Shown here in pieces: positions 49,155 to 57,401 of a stretch of DNA of 64,000 bases. Position numbers and translations under genes: made by a program. A model generated the notes under the pieces. That model had not been told where the DNA came from. It searched no databases and saw only the letters and a program-made list of their open reading frames with translations. Origin of the DNA: an uncultured Clostridia bacterium (GTDB lineage: Bacteria > Bacillota > Clostridia > TANB77 > CAG-508); assembly GCA_949482135.1 (NCBI GenBank), contig CASYFC010000010.1, positions 1-64,000 of the forward strand. The letters run 5' to 3'. Position 1 is the stretch's first letter. Each line of letters begins with the position of its first letter.

Positions 49155-52100
49155 ATGGGAGTTAATTTAGATGGACTTGAAAACGTTCCAAGAGAAGAAA
49201 GACAAGTTTTAAGCCAAGAAAAATTTTATGAATATATAAAATCTGTAGAAAGAACTTATTCAGAATCTATAAATTATTATATAATTTCAGAAGCTATACG
49301 AAGAGGTAAAGCAAATTTTGAAAGTATTTATCAAGAATATGTTATAAGTACAAAAGAAGAGTTAGCAGAAATTCTTGAAAAAGAAGTTGGCTTTAACATT
49401 TTAACTTATGATTTAAAAGAATTAATAAAAAATGTACCAGAAGAAATAATTAGTCAAATAGGTGATTTAGATTCTATAATTGATAGCATCCATGATTATG
49501 ATGATTATGAAAAAATATCTGATGAAATAGATTTTTCTAATGTAGATGAACTATTTACAAAAAGATTAATAGATATTGCTACTGAAGTTAGTAAATGTGA
49601 TTTAAGTCAAATTACTCAAGAATCTTATGCTAGAGCTAAATTTTTAAGATATATTAACTTTCAAAATACAGGAGCTAAATTAGATTTTGAATATATAAAA
49701 CAAAATAGAGAAGATTATAAAATATATATAAGTTCTGAAAATTTGAAAGGAACAGAATTAATTTCATTTGATATTGATTTATATAATAGAACAGAAGAGG
49801 AAACTCCAAAGGAAGAATGGCCTTCTTTTATAAAAACTATTCAATTAAATCCCGAGAATTTTGATGTATCTCAATATCAAACTGTAATAGATAGCTATAA
49901 TATTGCAAATAAATGGATTAATAATGAAGTAGGATTATTTTTAGTAAATCAAGAATTACAAAAAAATAGTAAATGGTTAATAGATTATGCATTTGCCAAT
50001 ATAAAACAAGGTATATTTTTAGCAGAAAATATATGGAGTCAATTAACAAAAGAATCTCAAATTGAAAATAAAAATTGTTTTAAAAGTATACTAGATTATA
50101 TTAAAGATTCTGAAAATACATACTTGTGGTCATCAGTATTTAAAACTACTGCTCCTGAGATTATGGATGAAAATTCAGAAGATATAAATAAAATATTTAC
50201 AAATGATGAAGGTATTTTACAGGATTCTTTTTTCTATGTAGCTTTTCCATATTTTAGTAATAATTATAAAGAGCAGATGTATAAAGATAGTGAGGATTTG
50301 CCTTTTGAAAAAAGAGCTTTAATTTTATCAAAAACAAATCCACAATATATTAATGATAATTTTATAGAGTTATTTGATGGACTAATAAATAGTCCGGAAA
50401 CAAATGTTGGAAGATTTTTTTATACAAATAAATTAATGCAACATTTTACATCTCATGAATTTGATGTAGCTAATATGGAACATTTTATGGAGGTTATCAA
50501 AGAAGCTTCTATAAATAGTGAATATGATTATTCAACAGCAATAAGTAATATATTTGCTTATTTAAATTGTAAAAATCAAATAGATTATTATAAAAAAATT
50601 ATGCAAATAGGAATAGATAATAATATACCTGAGAAAAATATTGCACGCGTTTTCGAAAGTATGGATTCTCATGTTAAAGAAGAAAACTTTATTGATATAT
50701 TAGAATTTTCACAAACACTTTCACCTAAGATTGCTCATTATATAAGAGGTTCTGGATATATAAGAATGGTTCAGAATATGCCAGATAAAAAAAGAGCAGA
50801 ATTTATAGAGAAAAATTATAAAGATATATTGTTGTCTTTAAGGACTAAATTTACAGATTCAGAAGTTGGTTTTGAAGATACACTTTCATCATATGAAAGA
50901 GAAAAATTTGATAGTAATTATTCAGGAAAATTTGTAGCTATTCTTCTGGCAATGGACAAAAAAGGAGAGTTAAATTCTGATAATATTAATATAGTTATAG
51001 ATAATTTGCCAAAACTTGGTGAAGATACTATTAGTAGATTATATAACTCTAATTCAGATATGATAAGAGCAAATTCAAGTCAATTAATAACATCAGTATC
51101 AGCTTTAGGTAGAGAAGATGCAATTGCATTAATAGAAGATACGGAAAGATTATTTTCAAAAGATACAATTCCTGATTTTGTAAAGTTGTATAAATTTTAT
51201 GAAAACGTTGTAGAGAGGCAAAAACATGTTTTAAGTAATGCAATAAATAAAAAAGAGAATTATTCTCCAGAACTACAACAAGCTGGTTCGGAAGAAGCTG
51301 GTAAAAGGATTATATTTTCTGATTTATTAAATATTTCTTTAAAATCTAATAATAAGTCTTTAAAAAAATTTATAGGTTTATTAGAAAAAGGAAATGAAAT
51401 ATATGTTAAATACTTAAATAATGGTAAAGATTTAAGTTCATTAACTGATGAAGAAAAAGATACTTTAAGAAAATATTCAGAAACTTTATATACTATTTAT
51501 GATGAATCTTTAGTTTCAAAATATGATAAAAAAGATCCTAGAAGAAGGATTAAAAATTCTAAAGATTATATGAAGACATTAGAGGATTTAACTAAAAGAT
51601 ATATAGGTAACGCATTCCCAAAAGATTTATCTAATGAAGTAATAAAAACTGTAATAGGCAGATATGATGAATTAATTGCAGGAAGAAGAACAATTGAAGA
51701 TTTTAAAAAGTATATGAGAGATGTTAATATAGAATCTAATAAACGTCATGCAAGACTAGAAAAAACAAAATTAACATTAGAGCCAGGAGATTTAATCAAA
51801 GGTGTCCAAAATGCAAACAATTTCTTACAAGATTTATTTTCAAATGGTATTAGAGCTGGAGAATTTTTAGGAACAGATACTCATACAGATGCTACACCTC
51901 TTGATTCTGATCATTCTATAATATTACCAAATAATGTAGGAGAATCTTTAAGAGATACAATATCTAGAACTTCTTCAAACCTTTATGGATCTTTTTATTT
52001 AGTAATAAAAAAAGATGAACAAAAGATTAAATATACAAGAAACGACCCCGAATATACTTTTAAATCAGAAAAAGCACCTGAATATCAAAGTAAACTTGGA

Positions 52101-53480
52101 AAAAATGCTGATAGAGAAGCTATCAAAGCAAGAATTAATAATAGAATTAATGGGTCTTTTGAAGAACCGAAACTTGAGGCGTTTTCAAGTTATGTAACTG
52201 GAATTGATCACTATGGTATAAGAACTGGCATGTCTATTACAGATGTTGATTATATAGTGGTATCTAATTATGATAAACGCATAGGATATGAACTTGCTAT
52301 GAATGGTACATTTATTCCAGTGGTAGATATGTCAACTAACGAGGTTGTTTTTGGAACTCAAGATTATAAAAAAATAAGAGAGCAAATGCAAGGTTTATCT
52401 TATTTTGGAACAAAAAGATTTGAAGTTGAACAATCAGCATATAATTTACAAGTAGAAAAGAAAGTGGAGCAATTGTTTCCAGATGGTGATGTTAGAGAAT
52501 CTATTAGTGAAAAAGATGCTAGAGTGAAAAGAGAAATTATTGAAAGAAAAGTACGTGAATCAATACTAGAAAAATTAGGATTAGGATTTGAAAGTAAAAT
52601 TACAGGAGATATTACTCCAGGATTTATAGAATTTATAGATACAGGCTCAACAGGAAGAGGAACTAACCTTCCAGGTGATGGAGATTTTGATTTTTCAGTA
52701 AAAATTGATAAATCAATATTTGATAATTCTAAGAAAATGGATGAATTTAGAAGAGTATTAAAAGATGTACTTGCTATTCCTTCAAATCATGAAGAATGTA
52801 AATTAGATGAATTTAATGGTAATTTTAGATATAAAAAAGTACAAATTGAAGGGGCTCCAATACCACTAGATATTGATATTACATTTATGCAAAAAAGTGA
52901 GGATGTTACATATTCAACAGATATGGCTGTAAAAGATAGACTACAAGGGCTTAAACAAAATGATCCAGAAGGGTATAAAAGAGTAATTGCTAATATTGTT
53001 ATTGCTAAAGAAATGCTAAAAAAAGAAGGTATTTATAAGAAAAAGTCATCAGATGGAGCTACTCTAGAAGGTGGATTTGGTGGTGTAGGAGTTGAAAATT
53101 GGATTTTACAAAATGGAGGATCTTTTGTAAAAGCAATGCAAACATTTTTAGATGCCTCAGAAAAGGCAGAAAGTTTTAATGAATTTATGGATATATATCC
53201 AATATTTGACTTCGGACAAAATCATATGGCAAAGGGATATCAACATGATAGTTTTATAAAAGGTTTATCTGAATTTGGATATAAAAAAATGCAAGAAAAA
53301 TTTAAAGAATTTATAGAAGAATTAGCTCCAAATCAAGTTCAAGAAATTACTATGAAAGATTTGGCACGAAATGCATTAAAACAAGGAATAAGAACAGAAG
53401 AATTTAATGAAGCATATAGAAGTATCGCTCAAGAAGAATTGCAATTAGATACAGATAAAGATTTTATAGGAGGAGAATAA
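49155..53480 (+). CDS. Giant protein with C-terminal nucleotidyltransferase fold
   Basis: 1441 residues, no signal peptide. Residues 1-850 are helical and Asn/Glu/Lys-rich with no motif I know. A middle domain (about 900-1120) contains SNGIRAGEFLGTDTHTDATP, SIILPNNVGESLRD, DHYGIRTGMSITDVDYIVVS and IGYELAMNGTFIPVVD; I cannot name it. Residues 1150-1400 show a polymerase-beta-type nucleotidyltransferase: Gly1164-Ser1165 in TGSTGRGTNLPGDGDFDFSV, Asp1177 and Asp1179, and a third acid at 1239 or 1241 (IPLDIDITF). GGFGGVGVENWILQNGGSFV resembles the following helical domain of archaeal CCA-adding/OAS-like enzymes. The substrate is unknown. The ribosome site is weak. It is coupled to the next gene. 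Confidence 0.65.
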   Translation: MGVNLDGLENVPREERQVLSQEKFYEYIKSVERTYSESINYYIISEAIRRGKANFESIYQEYVISTKEELAEILEKEVGFNILTYDLKELIKNVPEEIISQIGDLDSIIDSIHDYDDYEKISDEIDFSNVDELFTKRLIDIATEVSKCDLSQITQESYARAKFLRYINFQNTGAKLDFEYIKQNREDYKIYISSENLKGTELISFDIDLYNRTEEETPKEEWPSFIKTIQLNPENFDVSQYQTVIDSYNIANKWINNEVGLFLVNQELQKNSKWLIDYAFANIKQGIFLAENIWSQLTKESQIENKNCFKSILDYIKDSENTYLWSSVFKTTAPEIMDENSEDINKIFTNDEGILQDSFFYVAFPYFSNNYKEQMYKDSEDLPFEKRALILSKTNPQYINDNFIELFDGLINSPETNVGRFFYTNKLMQHFTSHEFDVANMEHFMEVIKEASINSEYDYSTAISNIFAYLNCKNQIDYYKKIMQIGIDNNIPEKNIARVFESMDSHVKEENFIDILEFSQTLSPKIAHYIRGSGYIRMVQNMPDKKRAEFIEKNYKDILLSLRTKFTDSEVGFEDTLSSYEREKFDSNYSGKFVAILLAMDKKGELNSDNINIVIDNLPKLGEDTISRLYNSNSDMIRANSSQLITSVSALGREDAIALIEDTERLFSKDTIPDFVKLYKFYENVVERQKHVLSNAINKKENYSPELQQAGSEEAGKRIIFSDLLNISLKSNNKSLKKFIGLLEKGNEIYVKYLNNGKDLSSLTDEEKDTLRKYSETLYTIYDESLVSKYDKKDPRRRIKNSKDYMKTLEDLTKRYIGNAFPKDLSNEVIKTVIGRYDELIAGRRTIEDFKKYMRDVNIESNKRHARLEKTKLTLEPGDLIKGVQNANNFLQDLFSNGIRAGEFLGTDTHTDATPLDSDHSIILPNNVGESLRDTISRTSSNLYGSFYLVIKKDEQKIKYTRNDPEYTFKSEKAPEYQSKLGKNADREAIKARINNRINGSFEEPKLEAFSSYVTGIDHYGIRTGMSITDVDYIVVSNYDKRIGYELAMNGTFIPVVDMSTNEVVFGTQDYKKIREQMQGLSYFGTKRFEVEQSAYNLQVEKKVEQLFPDGDVRESISEKDARVKREIIERKVRESILEKLGLGFESKITGDITPGFIEFIDTGSTGRGTNLPGDGDFDFSVKIDKSIFDNSKKMDEFRRVLKDVLAIPSNHEECKLDEFNGNFRYKKVQIEGAPIPLDIDITFMQKSEDVTYSTDMAVKDRLQGLKQNDPEGYKRVIANIVIAKEMLKKEGIYKKKSSDGATLEGGFGGVGVENWILQNGGSFVKAMQTFLDASEKAESFNEFMDIYPIFDFGQNHMAKGYQHDSFIKGLSEFGYKKMQEKFKEFIEELAPNQVQEITMKDLARNALKQGIRTEEFNEAYRSIAQEELQLDTDKDFIGGE

Positions 53481-53938
53481 TGATAAACTTAAGATATAAA
53501 AATGCATATAAAGAAGTATTAGAAATAATAAAATATCTTCCTCCAAAAGATTTTTGTAAAATACCTAAAGAGAAAATTGAATACTTTCAAAGAAATCAAA
53601 ATATAGATTATGATTTTTGTTTGGATGCATCTATTCCATTAGAAAAACAAAAAATTTCAAGGGAAGCAAATGCAATTATTTTAAATTTATTTAAAGAGTA
53701 CTTTATAGCTGATAAACAAAAAGTAAACCTTTTAAAATTATTAGATATTAATGAAAAAGAATATAATGAAAAACAGAAAGAAAAGTATAATCCAGATAAT
53801 ATTTTTGATAATAGTGAAAAAATTGATAATGAAAAATCAGATTCTAAAAATTTACCTACTGAAGTTTATAAAGAAAACATATTTATAAAAATAATTCAAT
53901 ATTTAAAAAGGTTCTTTAATAAAAATAAAGAAAGATGA
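53480..53938 (+). CDS. Small partner of the giant nucleotidyltransferase protein
   Basis: 152 residues. The ATG overlaps the stop of the large gene by one base, with AGGAGGAG just upstream, so translation is coupled. The N-terminal half (IIKYLPPKDFCKIPKEKIEY and REANAIILNLFKEYFI) is a helical domain. A disordered Asn/Lys/Glu linker and a basic amphipathic C-terminus (FIKIIQYLKRFFNKNKER) follow. No family recognised. It may regulate, localise or neutralise the large protein. Confidence 0.65.
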   Translation: MINLRYKNAYKEVLEIIKYLPPKDFCKIPKEKIEYFQRNQNIDYDFCLDASIPLEKQKISREANAIILNLFKEYFIADKQKVNLLKLLDINEKEYNEKQKEKYNPDNIFDNSEKIDNEKSDSKNLPTEVYKENIFIKIIQYLKRFFNKNKER

Positions 53939-53986
53939 ATTTGATTTCATCTTTCTTTATCTTTATACAAAAGTTATGAAAATGAT

Positions 53987-54166
53987 TTAAGCATTTTGGT
54001 CATCTTGTAAATTTTCTAATGCCACCCTTACAGCCTCTATAACAAATGCAGTGAATGTACATTCTTTTCCTGTAATTGATTCTTCAACTTGTTCAATTAC
54101 ATCATTAGGAAAACGAATACATTTATTTGTTGTTGATGGTGTTGATGGTATTTTAAATTTTTTCAT
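53987..54166 (-). CDS. Ribbon-helix-helix protein
   Basis: 59 residues starting at the ATG behind GGGAGGG. The pattern TNKCIRFPNDVIEQVEESI, then FTAFVIEAVRVALENL, is the beta-strand plus two helices of Arc/CopG-like DNA-binding proteins. It is probably a small regulator; a perfect palindrome lies in its upstream region. No toxin partner is adjacent. Confidence 0.75.
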   Translation of the reverse strand: MKKFKIPSTPSTTNKCIRFPNDVIEQVEESITGKECTFTAFVIEAVRVALENLQDDQNA

Positions 54167-54190
54167 AATTACATCCCTCCCGAGCATTAC

Positions 54191-54210
54191 ATATACATAT
54201 ATATGTATAT
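54191..54210. promoter_or_regulatory. Palindrome upstream of the RHH gene
   Basis: ATATACATATATATGTATAT, a perfect 20-bp dyad some 25 bases before the start codon. This is the expected position for an RHH autoregulatory operator. Confidence 0.55.
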
Positions 54211-54435
54211 AGTATAAACGGAAAATCGCAATTTATAAGCATAACATATGCGTTGCCAAACAAAACAAAATATTGTATACTATTTTATGCACAAAAAAAT
54301 ACGGTAAAGCGATAAGTTGCGAAAAAAATTAAAATAAAATAAATTTATAAATATTTATTATAATTATTATTTTTAAAGATATATTTTTATGATATAATTT
54401 TTCAAATATCTTAAATTTATTAAGAAGGTGAAAAA

Positions 54436-55140
54436 TTGGAAAGAGTAGATAAAATAATTTCAAATCAAACTGATTATACAAGAAGTGATGTAAAAAAATT
54501 AATAAAATCAAAAAAGATAATGGTAAATAATATTATAATAGATAAATCAGATATAAAAGTAGATATAGAAAAAGATACTATTAGTATAGATGGAATAAAT
54601 GTTGTTTATAAGAAAAATGTATATCTTATTTTAAATAAACCAGCAGGATATATTTCTGCAACAGAAGATCGAAAAATGCCAACTGTATTAGATATTGTAT
54701 CTGGCGACTATGGAAATAGAAATTTATTTCCAGTTGGAAGGTTAGATAAGGATACAACAGGTTTAATGATTTTGACAGATGATGGCGATTTTGCTCATAA
54801 AATTTTGTCGCCTAAAAAGGATTCTAAAAAAATATATATTGCAACAATAGATATTCCTGTTACTACAGAAATGAAAATAGGCTTTGAAAAAGGTATAAAA
54901 CTTATTGATGGAGAATGTAAAACGTCAAAATTAGAAATAATTGATAAATATATTGCTAAAGTCACTTTAACAGAAGGGAAATATCATCAAATTAAAAGAA
55001 TGTTTGGATGTTATGGAGCAAAAGTTACTAAGTTGAAAAGAATACAAATTGGAGATTTTTGTTTACCTGAAAATTTAACTGAAGGTGATTATAGAGAATT
55101 AACACAAGAAGAGCTAAAATTAGTACAAGGAATAAAATAA
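54436..55140 (+). CDS. rsuA: 16S rRNA pseudouridine synthase, RsuA family
   Basis: 234 residues. An N-terminal S4 domain (RVDKIISNQTDYTRSDVKKL) precedes the catalytic domain with GRLDKDTTGLMILTDDGDFA, where the Asp after RL is catalytic. ITEGKYHQIKRMF-type motif (LTEGKYHQIKRMFGCYGA) confirms the RsuA/RluB/RluE group. The size favours RsuA (16S U516), but RluB-type function is possible. It starts with TTG at 54436 behind GAAGGTG. Confidence 0.88.
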   Translation: MERVDKIISNQTDYTRSDVKKLIKSKKIMVNNIIIDKSDIKVDIEKDTISIDGINVVYKKNVYLILNKPAGYISATEDRKMPTVLDIVSGDYGNRNLFPVGRLDKDTTGLMILTDDGDFAHKILSPKKDSKKIYIATIDIPVTTEMKIGFEKGIKLIDGECKTSKLEIIDKYIAKVTLTEGKYHQIKRMFGCYGAKVTKLKRIQIGDFCLPENLTEGDYRELTQEELKLVQGIK

Positions 55141-55210
55141 TTTATTTTGCAGAATAATACTTTTTATAGAACACAACAAGGTTCTAAATTTTAAATAAGA
55201 GGAGCTTTAT

Positions 55211-55351
55211 ATGTTAGATAAAAAGGAAAATGTTACTAAATATGGGGAACAAGTATGTTCAGAATTTGCTTGGCTTCCACTTGATAAACAAAAAGAGAAT
55301 GCTGAAAAATTTGCAAAAATAACGTCGAAAAAAAGTAATAATAATAAATAA
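55211..55351 (+). CDS. Small protein of 46 residues, unknown
   Basis: ATG behind AAGAGGAG at ideal spacing. The sequence contains CSEFAWLPLDKQKENAEKFA and ends with a Lys/Ser/Asn-rich tail. No membrane segment. The strong ribosome site and clean frame suggest a real small gene. I recognise no family. Confidence 0.55.
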   Translation: MLDKKENVTKYGEQVCSEFAWLPLDKQKENAEKFAKITSKKSNNNK

Positions 55352-55430
55352 AACCTGACCACTAATTTTATAGACAAAGAAATAAATAAATGATAAAATG
55401 CTAATATAATAAAAATATGGGAGAAATTAT

Positions 55431-56114
55431 ATGATAGAAATTTTAGGAGAAATAGAACAAATGTTAGCTATTCAAGAAATTGAAACTTTTTTAAAATTAG
55501 TTTTAATAGTAATTTTATCAGGAATAGTTGGTTATGAACGTGAATCTTGGAATAAGCCAGCTGGTTTTAGAACTCATGTTTTAGTTGGAATAAGTGCTGT
55601 TTTAGTAATGATTTGCGGAGAGTATTTATCACAAAAAAGTGGTGCAGATCCAACAAGAATACCTGCTCAATTGTTATCTGGTATAGGTTTTTTAGGAGCG
55701 GGAACAATTTTAAGAGATGGATTTAATGTAAAAGGATTAACAACAGCGGCTGGATTACTTGCAATTACATGTATAGGACTTTTTGTTGGTGCAGGTTATT
55801 ATTTGGGTGCAATTATTGCAACAGCAGTTGTATATGTAGTTTTATCTTATTCACATAAGTTATCAAGTAAACTGGAACATACAGATATACTAGATTTAAA
55901 TATTTCTGCTAATAATCCAAAAGAAATTATAAAAGAACTAAATGAAATATTTAAATTAAGTAATGTAGAAATTGTTAGATTAAAAGTAATTGAGAATGAA
56001 GATAGAGAAGACTATATAAGAGTTATTTTAAAGTATAAAGAAAATACAGATAAAAATGAAATTTTGTCAAAGATTATTGAAATAGATAGGGTAAAGGAAG
56101 TTGTAGAAGGATAG
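55431..56114 (+). CDS. MgtC/SapB family membrane protein
   Basis: 227 residues. Four to five membrane segments lie in residues 20-140, including the conserved GIVGYERESWNKPAGFRTH and LLSGIGFLGAGTILRD. A C-terminal ACT-like cytoplasmic domain (ILDLNISANNPKEIIKELNE) follows. Family members act in Mg2+ or membrane-potential homeostasis; the exact role is unknown. It starts with ATG behind GGGAGAAA and is followed one base after its stop by the GltD-like gene. Confidence 0.9.
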   Translation: MIEILGEIEQMLAIQEIETFLKLVLIVILSGIVGYERESWNKPAGFRTHVLVGISAVLVMICGEYLSQKSGADPTRIPAQLLSGIGFLGAGTILRDGFNVKGLTTAAGLLAITCIGLFVGAGYYLGAIIATAVVYVVLSYSHKLSSKLEHTDILDLNISANNPKEIIKELNEIFKLSNVEIVRLKVIENEDREDYIRVILKYKENTDKNEILSKIIEIDRVKEVVEG

Positions 56115-56115
56115 A

Positions 56116-57360
56116 ATGAAAAGTGTTAGTGAATGCGCAAATTATTGTTTAAATTGTAAATTAAAACCATGTAGTTTAAAAGGATGTCCAATGCAAACTA
56201 AAATTCCAGAATTTATTATGGAAGTAAAAAATGAGAACTATGAAGAAGCATATAAATTGTTACAAGAAAATAATGTTTTTTCTCATATTTGTAGTATTGT
56301 ATGTCCACAAGAAGATCAATGTGAAGGAAGTTGTATAAGAGGCATAAAATCGGAACCAACTAATATTGGAATATTAGAAAAATTTGTTAATGAGTGGGCT
56401 ATTGAAAATAAAATAGAATATAAAATTAATAAAAATAAATCTAATGGAAAAAAAGTAGCTGTAATAGGATCTGGACCAGCAGGACTTGAATGCAGTATAG
56501 AACTTTTGAAAGCTGGATTTGAAGTAGATATATTTGAAAAAGACGAAACCCCAGGTGGGATACTAATTTATGGCATTCCTGATTTTAGATTATCTAAAGA
56601 TATAGTAAGAGATATAGTAGATAAAATAAAATATTTAGGTGGAAAATTCTATAATAATAGAGCTTTAGGTATAGATTTTGATATAAAAGAATTATCGCAA
56701 AAATATGATGCTGTATTTATTGGAATTGGAGCAACAAAATCTTCTAAATACAAATTAACTGATGAAGAAATGGCAGATATTTATGATTCAGATATTTTCC
56801 TAAGAGCTTATAGAGAAAATAAATATCCTAAAGATTTAGGAACGGTTGTAGTAATTGGTGGTGGAAATGTGGCTATGGATTGTAGTAGAGTGGCTGTTCG
56901 TATGGGAGCAAAAAATGTAAAAATTCTATATCGTAGAGATAGACAACATATGCCAGCAAGAGAGATAGAACTTGAAGAAGCAATTCAGGATGGTGCCCAA
57001 TTTAAAGAATTAACAAGAGTAGAAAGCTGTAATATAGAAAATGGAAAAATTGTTAGCGTAAATTGTGTAAAAACTGAAATAATTGATGGAAAAGCAATAG
57101 ACAAAAATCCAATAGAAACTTTTATTGAAAAAGCTAATACTATTGTTTTTGCAATAGGATTAAAACCAGACAAAAATCTTATATTAGAAAATGGAATCGA
57201 ACTTGATGATTGGGGTTATATAAAAATAGATGAAAACGGTAAAACAAATCTAGAAAATGTTTTTGCAGGAGGAGATAATACAGAAAGTAAGTCAACAGTT
57301 TGTAGAGCATTAGCAGCAGGAAAGAAAGCTGCTAATGGTATAATGAAATATTTGACATAA
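56116..57360 (+). CDS. GltD-like NAD(P)-dependent oxidoreductase
   Basis: 414 residues. The N-terminal domain has two Cys clusters (CANYCLNCKLKPCSLKGCP and CSIVCPQEDQCEGSC) like the Fe-S helical domain of glutamate synthase small subunit and NfnB. Then come FAD-binding GSGPAGLECS, NAD(P)-binding GGGNVAMDCSRVAVRMGAK and FAGGDN. No large GltB subunit or NfnA is nearby, so its electron partner is unknown. It begins one base after mgtC, so the two are co-transcribed. Confidence 0.9.
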   Translation: MKSVSECANYCLNCKLKPCSLKGCPMQTKIPEFIMEVKNENYEEAYKLLQENNVFSHICSIVCPQEDQCEGSCIRGIKSEPTNIGILEKFVNEWAIENKIEYKINKNKSNGKKVAVIGSGPAGLECSIELLKAGFEVDIFEKDETPGGILIYGIPDFRLSKDIVRDIVDKIKYLGGKFYNNRALGIDFDIKELSQKYDAVFIGIGATKSSKYKLTDEEMADIYDSDIFLRAYRENKYPKDLGTVVVIGGGNVAMDCSRVAVRMGAKNVKILYRRDRQHMPAREIELEEAIQDGAQFKELTRVESCNIENGKIVSVNCVKTEIIDGKAIDKNPIETFIEKANTIVFAIGLKPDKNLILENGIELDDWGYIKIDENGKTNLENVFAGGDNTESKSTVCRALAAGKKAANGIMKYLT

Positions 57361-57401
57361 TATTTTGGGGGCTAATATATTTTACAGGAGACGATGTATA
57401 A

